Positions 29,365-37,427 of a stretch of 37,683 nucleotides of DNA are shown piece by piece. Position numbers and translations under genes: made by a program. Under the pieces are notes generated by a model. The model made no database searches and was not told the DNA's origin. It saw only the letters and a list, made by a program, of their open reading frames with translations. The stretch spans positions 1-37,683 of the IMG/VR virus record IMGVR_UViG_3300027763_000011; one strand, given 5' to 3'. This DNA is from a virus. The stretch's first letter is position 1; each line of letters begins with the position of its first letter.

Positions 29365-31446
29365 TTATCCGAAAAATCCCTTTGGCCCGGCTAGTCCGCC
29401 TATGCCACTAAGAATGTTGGCTCCAGCATTAAGATATTGCGGAGTGGAATTTGCCGCGTTCGTAGTCGCCTGGGCCTGAACGTAGGCACCGTAAGTCCTC
29501 GCCAGGTAATCGGCTTCGCTACCATAAAGAGCAGTAGCATTCTGGGCGCCCCTAAATCCTGCCATCGGATCGACGTACATGTATGGGATGTTTGCTGTCG
29601 TTCCTCCACCGAATGTTCCTGTTGTCGTTGTCCCGGCCCCTGCAACGAGTGCGGCAAGTCCTCCACTTTGTTCCGCAGCCCGGCGATTTGCCATATTGTA
29701 CATGGTGGCTCCGGACGCGGTAAAGTCAGCAGCCGCACCAAGCCTATTGAGCGTTGCGGCCTCGCGGAATGCCTTATCTCTTCTGAGCGCGTCTGTCACG
29801 CTTTGACCGGAAGACAGGAAGCTGGACGCTGCTCCGAGCCTTTCCCGCATCCTGGCCTCACCAGCAAGCCCGGTCGTAACAGCCTCTTCAACGGCTGGGG
29901 CAACTCCAAATATGTTACCCCTGGCAGTCTGTGCTCCCCTGGCTGCTTGCTCGTACTGCCTACGCTCTTCGGCGTCGAGTTGAGATCCTAGCGCAACTTG
30001 TGCAGTAAGTTTGTCCTGAATGTCCCTGCGTAAAGCCTCTGTAGCCGGATCTGTCGTCTCGCCAATATCGGCCTTTGCCAGTTCAGCGTATCCCTTTGTA
30101 AGGTTGCCAATCATATCGGCAGTCGCTGGGTCGATCTGCCTTATTTCGTCCATCATTCTTTGCTCTGGAAGCAGGAGCGATTCTCGGAAAGTTTTCAGAA
30201 CACCAGCACCCTCTTCCACTGTTGTTGGCTTGTAGTTATCAACTAGACCCTTTGTCGTTGCGACGTCTTCGTTGACAGAGTTTAGCTTGGACTGAAGATC
30301 AGCTATAAATTTGTTGTTAAGATCAATCCTCCTGTCGCCAGCCGGAAGATCTTTTCCGTACTGAGTCGCCTCGTCAATTTGACTCTTTAAATCAGAAGCT
30401 ATAGAGTTTGCCTTTGTGTAGAGCTCGTCGTACTTTGCCTTTGTCCTAGAATTAATGTCATCCAAGATTTGCTGATCGGTGACATTGATGTTCAGCTTGC
30501 CAAGAAGTTTGCTTCCGCTTTCTTTTGTTGCTACGTCAAACTTTAAATTTGCAAGAGCATTGTCCAGCGCCTTCATGTCCTCTTCTGGAATTTTTCCAAT
30601 TCCAGGAGAAAGGTCCTGAATGTTTACTCTTGTTACAAGCTCCGCAATTTGGGGGGCTCCCTGACTCGCCTCGGCAAGTAATCTTGTTAGTTTCTTTTCT
30701 TCTTCAAATGCAAGTCCTTTTTGTGATTGTTGCTGAGAACTATTATTTTTATACTTTGAAATTTGGGCTTTAGATTGAGCGACAATTTCTTTTTGCGCTT
30801 CTATTTGATTCAGTTTTGACTCAACGTCTCCAATTTTATCAATAATATCTATTGCATTTTTACTTAAATTCCCGGTCTTAAAATCTCTTACGAGCCTAGC
30901 CGCGTCCTTTAGCGTTTGCGCGTCGGTGGAATTAAGATTGTTTACCCCAACCTTCTGGGCCGCGCTCAACGCGGTTGTGTAGTAATTTAATGCCTGTAGT
31001 AAATTGTCTGGCTTTTTTTCTAGCTCAGATACTTTTGTAATTTTCGGTTGTTGAAATTGATATTCTTTATTTGCCTTTGCAATGTCGAACCCTTGAATTG
31101 TTATTTTTGGATAATCTGACTTCCCTGTTTTACTGTCATAAACCTTTGGCTTGGTTGTGTCTGCCACTGTTGTTGGTTTCGACTTATATTCAGCCGGATC
31201 TAGCTTATATACGTCCTTGATTAGGCTTTCTTCGGCCTTGGCTTTATTAAATACACCCTTTGCATTTACAGAGGACGAGAAGTCCGTCATCCCCATTGAT
31301 TGCAATCTAGTTATGTCTGGAGCTGCCTTAGTCGCAGCAGCAATATTGTATCCAGATGCCTTAAAGATTTCTGGATCGATTTTTAGAGTGTCCTTAATGT
31401 AGGCCGCTCTTTGTTCTGCTGTTTGTGCTGGTGCTTTTGCTGCCAT
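29365..31446 (-). CDS. Large helical internal virion protein (putative)
   Basis: The protein has 693 residues. Long coiled-coil-prone segments cover about 190-450 (for example IEAQKEIVAQSKAQISKYKNN and FIADLQSKLNSVNEDVATTK), and the C-terminal part (480-690) is Ala/Gly-rich with GVAPAVEEAVTTGLAGEARMRERLGA and ends GIGGLAGPKGFFG. It has no globular enzyme motif. Size, composition and neighbours suggest a protein ejected with DNA to form a channel, as in podoviruses. The stop lies 27 bases before the next start. Confidence 0.75.
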   Translation of the reverse strand: MAAKAPAQTAEQRAAYIKDTLKIDPEIFKASGYNIAAATKAAPDITRLQSMGMTDFSSSVNAKGVFNKAKAEESLIKDVYKLDPAEYKSKPTTVADTTKPKVYDSKTGKSDYPKITIQGFDIAKANKEYQFQQPKITKVSELEKKPDNLLQALNYYTTALSAAQKVGVNNLNSTDAQTLKDAARLVRDFKTGNLSKNAIDIIDKIGDVESKLNQIEAQKEIVAQSKAQISKYKNNSSQQQSQKGLAFEEEKKLTRLLAEASQGAPQIAELVTRVNIQDLSPGIGKIPEEDMKALDNALANLKFDVATKESGSKLLGKLNINVTDQQILDDINSRTKAKYDELYTKANSIASDLKSQIDEATQYGKDLPAGDRRIDLNNKFIADLQSKLNSVNEDVATTKGLVDNYKPTTVEEGAGVLKTFRESLLLPEQRMMDEIRQIDPATADMIGNLTKGYAELAKADIGETTDPATEALRRDIQDKLTAQVALGSQLDAEERRQYEQAARGAQTARGNIFGVAPAVEEAVTTGLAGEARMRERLGAASSFLSSGQSVTDALRRDKAFREAATLNRLGAAADFTASGATMYNMANRRAAEQSGGLAALVAGAGTTTTGTFGGGTTANIPYMYVDPMAGFRGAQNATALYGSEADYLARTYGAYVQAQATTNAANSTPQYLNAGANILSGIGGLAGPKGFFG

Positions 31447-31447
31447 A

Positions 31448-31894
31448 TTACGCTAACCCTGTTAAATAGTTTGCTTCTTTTGCTCCGGCAGATTTCTTTA
31501 CCTCATAAGGAACAGAAGCCTCTGCTGGTTGCCCATAAAGGCGAGCATACTGAGTCGCGGCCTGAGCCCCTAGTCCGCGTTGTACCGCAAACGCGTTTGG
31601 ATTTGTCTCATACTGTCTGCGCAATGCTTCGAGAGACCTTTGCGAACCATACTCACGCTCAACCTGGAGCCCTGTCTGTGCGGCTCGCTGCGCATCCAGC
31701 GCCGACATTTGGCGCTCAAGCTCACGCTGGCGAGGATTGTACTTTTCTCGGAGACGTTGTTCGAGTGCAGCTACGTCACCCTGATTCGCGATATATGTTT
31801 CAAGCGACGAACGGTAGTAAAGCTCATTTGCCCTGGCCGCGTTTACCGGGTCGGGCGGGGGTGGTGGTGCTGGAATTGATGGAGCGCCTCCCAT
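31448..31894 (-). CDS. Proline-rich/coiled-coil virion protein (putative)
   Basis: The protein has 148 residues. It begins with MGGAPSIPAPPPPPDP, continues with a charged coiled coil (LEQRLREKYNPRQRELERQMSAL) and ends SAGAKEANYLTGLA. This N-terminus is frequent in small head-interior proteins of phages with short tails. TAATG overlap with the upstream gene indicates coupling. Confidence 0.7.
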   Translation of the reverse strand: MGGAPSIPAPPPPPDPVNAARANELYYRSSLETYIANQGDVAALEQRLREKYNPRQRELERQMSALDAQRAAQTGLQVEREYGSQRSLEALRRQYETNPNAFAVQRGLGAQAATQYARLYGQPAEASVPYEVKKSAGAKEANYLTGLA

Positions 31895-32283
31895 TATAGT
31901 AGTGCCTTTCGCATAAATTTCATGTAATCGTAAACCTTTCTTTTCCCACCCCTATTAAAAACAATATTCTTCCTCGGGCCAAATCTGCTCCAGAGTATAG
32001 ACAATAATGTCTTCATAGCCAAACGGCTATAAGGTGTACTACTACCATCTGTAGAGGTGACCGTCAAGTCTACAAATGCAGTGTTTCCGTCTTGCCTATG
32101 TACATAATGTATAGGTTCTTCGTTCTCATGCAAGCACCTTGCAATTGCCACCCCAGAGATCTTGTCTCCGTCCTTGGCAATTCCAACCAGGTAGTTGTCC
32201 TGGTGCCACTTAAACCACTCCCTAAAGTTAGGCCATCTCGACTCCGGGACGCCCGATAGTTCTATATATTCGACCGCTGTCAT
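31894..32283 (-). CDS. GNAT-like small virion-region protein (tentative)
   Basis: The protein has 129 residues with alternating strands and helices: FREWFKWHQDNYLVGIAKDGDKISGVAIARCL, TAFVDLTVTSTDG, LAMKTLLSILWSRFGPRKNIVFNRGG. The order fits an acetyltransferase-like fold, similar in position to small internal-protein genes of T7-type phages, but the acetyl-CoA-binding loop is not clear. The start overlaps the upstream stop as ATGA. The role is unproven. Confidence 0.65.
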   Translation of the reverse strand: MTAVEYIELSGVPESRWPNFREWFKWHQDNYLVGIAKDGDKISGVAIARCLHENEEPIHYVHRQDGNTAFVDLTVTSTDGSSTPYSRLAMKTLLSILWSRFGPRKNIVFNRGGKRKVYDYMKFMRKALL

Positions 32284-34112
32284 ATGTTGCTTTGGATTTC
32301 AATCGTGTCCGGATTGGCCGCGATCGTGATCTGCCTAATCGAAAGTTTTCTGGATGGGGCTAGCATCTTGATCTTCATGTTCCGCCACTTTTGGTATGAC
32401 CGAAGACTGTCTGCCCGGAAGTTGTATGTTTGGGCCGACAGAGTAGCCGGAAGCGTGAAAGGCAATGTTAATCCTCCTGGGGTAGACGTGTCAACCGCAG
32501 ATCCAATCGTGACGTACTGCGAATCAGATTCGCGTTTCATTTGGATTGTGCAGTTCGTTGCCGTCGAATAGTAGTATTCAATCTCGTAGTGCGACCCATA
32601 CTTCTTCGACACCTTGTCGTCCAAGTCATACGCTTTTGTCACAAGATAGCTTTCGTATGACGATCCATAGTCCTTGAAGTTGGTATTGCCATCACCCTGA
32701 AGATCCGGGTCAAGATAGTCGTACAGGTGCCCGACTTGTCCTGTCGGGCTGCCAACAGCTAGCTTAATCCCATTCGTAGTGTATCCAGAAGAAAAATTCG
32801 TTGTCACCATTCTGCTGGCACTGATTGACCATAGCCCTTCGAATGACCCGAAGACCGTGTTATAGACGAGCACATAATTGCATGTTGTCGAAGAGTCTAA
32901 GGGTAGCGCTAGAAAGTATCTATTATTGTGGAAAGCCGCGTTACTCTTCGAGATGAATCCTCTATTGATTCTCGCAATAATATCTTTTACAGGCTCGGAC
33001 ATTGGAACTCCTACCGTATAAAAGTCGTCTGCCATCGACCTTACTACGCTCCTTATCCCATCGCTCGACAGGAAGAACACGTCTTTAGTTGTAAAGATTG
33101 TGGTCCTTCCGGCCTGGCATCCAAGTTTGTCGTTAATCAATCTAACGGTCCATTCCGCAGCCGTTGCTTTTGTTGGGTCTGCTGTTACCAGGTAGATCTT
33201 GTTTGGCTTTAACACAAGGATTTCAAAGTCAAAGAAAGGCTGAATTGCCACAATGTCCTCACCATCGTCGCCACCCACAATAATGCTGTTCGTCGATTTC
33301 CAGACCTCGGCATCAAGAAGATCTGATGCGTAGAGAGTATTCCGATTGTCTCCTGTACCAACCGCAAAAAGTCGATTCGTAAACTGGCGGATAAGTCGAA
33401 GTCCGGCTGGGGCAATGCTTGATATGGTTGCTGTAGCCGTTGCCGTAAAGTGTCCTCCACCGGAGGGTGGGGCAGCTATTGTAACTGATGGAGCAGACGT
33501 GTATCCAGATCCTGAGTTTAGAATTGTGACGCCAGATACAGTTCCGCTTGAAATCAATGCAACTGCCGTTGCATTTGTTCCTCCGCTTAAATTTGGAGTT
33601 CCAATTGTTACTGCCGCAGTCGACCCAGTATATCCACGGCCCTCGGTTGAAACCGTAATTGTAGATACCTTCGACCCCTGCCTGTACGACGTTGTTCCGT
33701 CCGTATAATAAAGTTCGCTAGCTCCGTCCGTATAGAAAATTTTGTTTTTGAATTGCGTGAAGTCAACATCAACAGCCCCGCTCGTGACCGTACCGTTTGT
33801 CGTCGAAAAGCTGGTTGCACTTGTGCTTTTGTAGATCGTTCCGTTCGTCGCCAGAATAATATGTTCGATGCTTGGAGTGTCGAGATAGTGCATGCCCTGG
33901 ATTGATGATCCGCTTGAGACGTTGGAAGATATTTGTTCGATCCCTTGTCGCGTCTGGAGAATTCCAGACGGACTTATCGTCATATTGTAAAGATCGCTAG
34001 CCTGGTTATTTGCAATTAGGCTTGGCGTGACTCCGGATACCTGGCCCCCATCAAAACTAAACGATCCGGATATGGCTAGAAGATCGTCTAGGTTGTCGTT
34101 GTAAAGTGGCAT
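32280..34112 (-). CDS. Tail stabilisation / tubular protein B-like beta-propeller
   Basis: The protein has 610 residues. Repeating blade-like segments such as LYNMTISPSGILQTRQGIEQ, IEHIILATNGTIYKS, KNKIFYTDGASELYYTDG, LRLIRQFTNRLFAVG and TIFTTKDVFFLSSDGIRSV are typical of P22 gp10 / T7 gp12-type tail proteins that close the portal channel. An insertion at residues 149-230 contains two Gly-x-Gly-Tyr-Thr repeats absent from the usual family. It follows the adaptor-like gene by 4 bases and precedes the internal-virion genes. Confidence 0.78.
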   Translation of the reverse strand: MPLYNDNLDDLLAISGSFSFDGGQVSGVTPSLIANNQASDLYNMTISPSGILQTRQGIEQISSNVSSGSSIQGMHYLDTPSIEHIILATNGTIYKSTSATSFSTTNGTVTSGAVDVDFTQFKNKIFYTDGASELYYTDGTTSYRQGSKVSTITVSTEGRGYTGSTAAVTIGTPNLSGGTNATAVALISSGTVSGVTILNSGSGYTSAPSVTIAAPPSGGGHFTATATATISSIAPAGLRLIRQFTNRLFAVGTGDNRNTLYASDLLDAEVWKSTNSIIVGGDDGEDIVAIQPFFDFEILVLKPNKIYLVTADPTKATAAEWTVRLINDKLGCQAGRTTIFTTKDVFFLSSDGIRSVVRSMADDFYTVGVPMSEPVKDIIARINRGFISKSNAAFHNNRYFLALPLDSSTTCNYVLVYNTVFGSFEGLWSISASRMVTTNFSSGYTTNGIKLAVGSPTGQVGHLYDYLDPDLQGDGNTNFKDYGSSYESYLVTKAYDLDDKVSKKYGSHYEIEYYYSTATNCTIQMKRESDSQYVTIGSAVDTSTPGGLTLPFTLPATLSAQTYNFRADSLRSYQKWRNMKIKMLAPSRKLSIRQITIAANPDTIEIQSNI

Positions 34113-34116
34113 AGCA

Positions 34117-34815
34117 CTAAACCGATATGTCTAATATGCTAAATTCACCAAGGCTTGACGGAGTGATTACCTTAATTCCTCCGACCTGGCTCATTTCGTA
34201 CTGAGCCATGGCAGATAGGTCTGCATTGGCCGTTGCCACCACAGCCTGGGCCTTTGCGTACTGCCTCTCCCTCTCCAGGGCGTCGGCGTGAGTCAATGCC
34301 AGGACAACGTGCTGAACGTGAGGCAATCTGAGCTCGTCAGTAATCGCGTTGGACGCCGGAGGAAAGTCTACGACATAATTCGACCTGGTTAAGCACTGGT
34401 TCTTCTCCACTACCTTCAGAGGCGTCGTGCTCGACGTGTTCAATAGCGGATAAAGGTCAATCTGTGCTGTCCCAGACGTTCCGCGGCCTGTAAAGTAATA
34501 CTGAGTCGGTGTTCCTGTTCTATTGTTGTCCAGCAAGTCTGCGTCCTGGCTAATGATTGTCTGCAAATCTACTGCTAACAGTTCGCTATCACCGTATGCA
34601 ACTGAAAGAGGATTCTCTACTAACGATCCAAGGGTAACAGTTCTGGTAGACGTAGATACTGAGTACGTCGAGCTAGTGACACTCTCGCGCCATGGGGCAA
34701 AGTTCCAGACGCGCCGATAGTTCAGCGATGCTGACTTTTGCAAGAAAGTAAGCGTATCGGCATCGGTCTTGCCGATCTTCTCGCCTGCGTATTGGGCAAT
34801 TTCAGTTAGGGTCAT
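34117..34815 (-). CDS. Head-tail adaptor / tail tubular protein A-like
   Basis: The protein has 232 residues. An N-terminal helical part (LTEIAQYAGEKIGKTDADTL, SLNYRRVWNFAPWRES) is followed by beta strands (TRTVTLGSLVENPLSVAYGD, IDLYPLLNTS) and a C-terminal helical part with LALTHADALERERQYAKAQA. This layout is typical of the ring protein that joins portal and nozzle in short-tailed phages. Position directly before the propeller gene agrees. Confidence 0.72.
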   Translation of the reverse strand: MTLTEIAQYAGEKIGKTDADTLTFLQKSASLNYRRVWNFAPWRESVTSSTYSVSTSTRTVTLGSLVENPLSVAYGDSELLAVDLQTIISQDADLLDNNRTGTPTQYYFTGRGTSGTAQIDLYPLLNTSSTTPLKVVEKNQCLTRSNYVVDFPPASNAITDELRLPHVQHVVLALTHADALERERQYAKAQAVVATANADLSAMAQYEMSQVGGIKVITPSSLGEFSILDISV

Positions 34816-34825
34816 AAATTAGACC

Positions 34826-35131
34826 CTAGTATGGAAACCTTTGCTTGATTTCCTCTACCTTAGATAGCCATTCGGCTTCGGTAGCTTCCCCGCGTTGTGA
34901 TTTGAAGAAAAGAGGATCAGATTCAGTGCGATACGCGCTTGACCTGTTCTCCTTGGAAATTTTCATTGGCTCTTCGGCAACAAGGCGGTTGTATTCGTTG
35001 AAAATCTGCTCCTCTGTTACTGGGGCTTGCGATGGCTTGATCCATGTAACAACACCACCAATGCCAGATCCAACGATGGAAAACTCGGCATCTGGAACAA
35101 GCGAAAAAATTGCGTCTGCTTTTTTTATCAT
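34826..35131 (-). CDS. XkdW-like / fibre-associated protein
   Basis: The protein has 101 residues. AIFSLVPDAEFSIVGSGIGGVVTWIKPSQAP followed by TEEQIFNEYNRL resembles the XkdW family found next to tail-fibre genes. The C-terminal SDPLFFKSQRGEATEAEW and EEIKQRFPY form a segment widespread at the end of small phage proteins of this region. The start overlaps the fibre stop as ATGA. It may help fibre assembly; function is not established. Confidence 0.7.
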   Translation of the reverse strand: MIKKADAIFSLVPDAEFSIVGSGIGGVVTWIKPSQAPVTEEQIFNEYNRLVAEEPMKISKENRSSAYRTESDPLFFKSQRGEATEAEWLSKVEEIKQRFPY

Positions 35132-36348
35132 GGTGCTACCTCGGCCAAAATTATTCTTGAAGGTGAGCTAGCCTCTTGGTAGTAAACTATTGGAGATGAT
35201 CCAATTTGATATATCCTACCTTGTGTTTTGTATGTGCATTGAGATGTGGTCGATGGTGAATCTAGTGCAGCTATTGTGACATAGCCAGCTAATGCTGTCG
35301 ATGACGCTCCCGACCCACTTGCAACTACAAAACCCGAATCATATCCACTAGGAGTTGTCGTAATGTCTGATGAATTTGTTCCTATTGTTCTCACTAATTT
35401 AACAGCATGACCAGCATTTGTGGCGGATCTTGTAACATAATAATTCTGATTGACAAGAACAATAATTTTATTTGATGCGCTTGATGGTGTAATTGATGCT
35501 GATAATCCAGTATCAGAATGTGAGGTTGAGCTAGTGGAAACTTGAGTAGAATATGTTGCCTCAACAACCTGCAAAATCTTTCCACCAGAAGCAGTTCCAA
35601 TGGTTGTAATCCTTCCCTTGGCATCAACTGAAATTGTTGGAATAATTCCAGTTGTACCATAGGTTCCTGCCGTTGCTCCAGTTGTAGAAAGAGTTGCCGT
35701 CCCTTGACTAATAGTGAAGTCACCAGCTAAGGTTGTGGATAAATTACCAATAGTTCCAGTAGTGCTTCTTAAATTGGTAATCGTTCCAGTAGTGCTGTTT
35801 AGAGTTCCAATCGTTCCAGCAGTAAAATTGCAAGATGTTCCAACTGATCCAGTATATGTTCCGCCAGTTAATACTCCACTCAGCGTACTTGCTGTAAGCG
35901 TTTGAACTGTTCCATTTGTAATGTTTGCGTTTGTTGAGGTAGTAGTTCCAGAAGTAAGATTCTGGATTGTTGCAGAAGTTGAATTTGTAGTTCCTGCCGT
36001 TAATGTATTAATGGTTCCAGTGGTGCTATTAAATGTCGCAGTCGTACCACTCGTAACAATCTGCGCTGTCGACGTTGTCGTACCAGTCGTAAGGTTATCA
36101 ATCGTTCCTGACGTACTGACAAGAGGGGCCTTCAGAAGATTGGCAACCGTCATTCTCTTTAGATTATTTGAATCTGAAGCATCCCCAATTAGAATCGTAT
36201 CGTCTGTTCCAACAACCGTTTCGGCAGTACGATCTTGAATAAGGCCGGAGGTTGGCGTGGCAGCTGTAACCAACGCGCCTAGCTTGGCTGCGGTTACATC
36301 GTTTGCGACTCCGTCTGTAAATGTTGTTCCAGCTGTGAGTGATGCCAT
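35128..36348 (-). CDS. Tail fibre with Thr/Gly/Ser repeats
   Basis: The protein has 406 residues. Residues 1-78 (SLTAGTTFTDGVANDVTAAKL, LIGDASDSNNLKRMTVANLL) look like a virion-attachment part. Residues 79-225 carry short repeats of the type T-T-G-T-I-x-x-L-x-T/S, suggesting a slender trimeric beta-helix. After GRITTIGTASGG the C-terminal domain (about 257-406) is a globular beta-rich head (SNKIIVLVNQNYYVTR, GYVTIAALDS, CTYKTQGRIYQIG). It probably contacts the host. The repeats make the gene prone to length change. Confidence 0.78.
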   Translation of the reverse strand: MASLTAGTTFTDGVANDVTAAKLGALVTAATPTSGLIQDRTAETVVGTDDTILIGDASDSNNLKRMTVANLLKAPLVSTSGTIDNLTTGTTTSTAQIVTSGTTATFNSTTGTINTLTAGTTNSTSATIQNLTSGTTTSTNANITNGTVQTLTASTLSGVLTGGTYTGSVGTSCNFTAGTIGTLNSTTGTITNLRSTTGTIGNLSTTLAGDFTISQGTATLSTTGATAGTYGTTGIIPTISVDAKGRITTIGTASGGKILQVVEATYSTQVSTSSTSHSDTGLSASITPSSASNKIIVLVNQNYYVTRSATNAGHAVKLVRTIGTNSSDITTTPSGYDSGFVVASGSGASSTALAGYVTIAALDSPSTTSQCTYKTQGRIYQIGSSPIVYYQEASSPSRIILAEVAP

Positions 36349-36358
36349 TGTTTTTCTC

Positions 36359-36586
36359 CTAATTCCCTAAACGATTTTTAAGCATGTCCCAGGCTATTGA
36401 ACAGATCAGTCCAATAATCCCGGCTATGGCTAGCGCCTTTGTCCGGAAGTGCTCTAATGCAGAAACTCTATTTACCACATCCGCGTACTTTGACAAGCTG
36501 GTCTCGACCATTTTGTACAACTGGACCTGGCGCTCTTCCATCCGGGCCAATTTGACCTCTATGCTCCAGACCTGGTCATCACTCAT
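36359..36586 (-). CDS. XhlA-like coiled-coil membrane protein
   Basis: The protein has 75 residues. A charged coiled coil (VKLARMEERQVQLYKMVETSL, residues 12-32) is followed by one membrane helix near the C-terminus (ALAIAGIIGLICSIAWDML, 51-69). This order, coiled coil first, is that of haemolysin XhlA-type proteins that accompany holins in Bacillus phages. The start overlaps the upstream lipoprotein stop as ATGA. It may be a second lysis protein or a membrane anchor for entry. Confidence 0.7.
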   Translation of the reverse strand: MSDDQVWSIEVKLARMEERQVQLYKMVETSLSKYADVVNRVSALEHFRTKALAIAGIIGLICSIAWDMLKNRLGN

Positions 36587-36705
36587 GGCTTAACCTTTCC
36601 GGCATCTTCGGCTGCGCCCATGTCCGAATAAACAGGAAGCAAATTATTGTCAACTTTGCTTGGAGAGCAAGAGCAGAGGAATAGAGCAATGAGTAGGATT
36701 GGCAT
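36583..36705 (-). CDS. 40-residue lipoprotein
   Basis: The frame starts MPILLIALFLCSCSPSKVDN and ends AEDAGKVKP. A hydrophobic stretch of about 10 residues precedes a lipobox-like LCSC, so the mature lipoprotein would be about 27 residues. One base separates its ATG from the LamG stop, and its own stop overlaps the next start as ATGA. It could be a small outer-membrane spanin paired with the coiled-coil membrane protein, although a second set of candidates lies at 6436-6940. Confidence 0.65.
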   Translation of the reverse strand: MPILLIALFLCSCSPSKVDNNLLPVYSDMGAAEDAGKVKP

Positions 36706-36706
36706 T

Positions 36707-37426
36707 TTAGTTAAATGGATAGGTTTTCCCAGCCCCAGCATTGTAGAGAGATGTTATTTCTGCGCCAGTCAAAGCGCGATTCCAAACTCCGTATTCGCAA
36801 ATACGATAGTTTCCTTGTGATGCGTAAAAATCCCCCTCGGCGGCTGTAGCACCAATCGCCAGGCTAGTTCCAGCCCTTGCTGACGCATATCCATTATCTC
36901 CCACATAAAATGAGTTATTAATATACCAATTTAATCCGCTAGAATCTTGCGTTATGCAGTGATGATACCATTGGTTTTCATTTGGAGTAAATGATTGCCC
37001 ATAATCAATACCTCCCGCACCGATCCATTGATTATTATCATCTTCACCGCCAGCAATTTGAAAAACTCTTGTTCCGCCGTTATATCCAAAATCCCAAAAA
37101 GAACAGAAAGCTAAATTTGCAGTAGTGTTAATTTTATACTGCCAAAAGGAAATCGTCCAATAATTTGGAAATTCAAAATCTGATCTTTCTAAAAATGTTC
37201 CATTAGCGCTAAACCTTGCGCTTGTTGTTACTCTGCCAGATTCGATTGTAATGTTTGAACTTGACCCATTTGTGACCGCCAAAGTATTGCCATTCCCGCT
37301 TGAGTCTAGCCAGCTAGTTGTGTCGAGCTTCCAGTAGGCAAGTAGGCCAGAAAGGAGTGGTGATGGCGCGCCACCACCAACCTTTGGGATGTTCTGCACT
37401 CCTAGTCCTAAAGATAGTCTTGGCAT
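36707..37426 (-). CDS. LamG/concanavalin-like protein 2
   Basis: The protein has 239 residues from ATG 37426. N-terminal MPRLSLGLGVQN and the hinge GGGAPSPLL match the upstream paralogue, and the C-terminus (AEITSLYNAGAGKTYPFN) is almost identical to it. The middle has LLAYWKLDTTSWLDSSGNG, YWTISFWQYKI and NQWYHHCITQDSSGLNWYIN, the strands of a LamG-type jelly roll. It follows the paralogue stop by one base with no clear ribosome site, so translation is likely coupled. The longer frame to 37513 runs over the paralogue and is rejected. A glycan-binding fibre or decoration role is likely. Confidence 0.85.
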   Translation of the reverse strand: MPRLSLGLGVQNIPKVGGGAPSPLLSGLLAYWKLDTTSWLDSSGNGNTLAVTNGSSSNITIESGRVTTSARFSANGTFLERSDFEFPNYWTISFWQYKINTTANLAFCSFWDFGYNGGTRVFQIAGGEDDNNQWIGAGGIDYGQSFTPNENQWYHHCITQDSSGLNWYINNSFYVGDNGYASARAGTSLAIGATAAEGDFYASQGNYRICEYGVWNRALTGAEITSLYNAGAGKTYPFN

Positions 37427-37427
37427 A

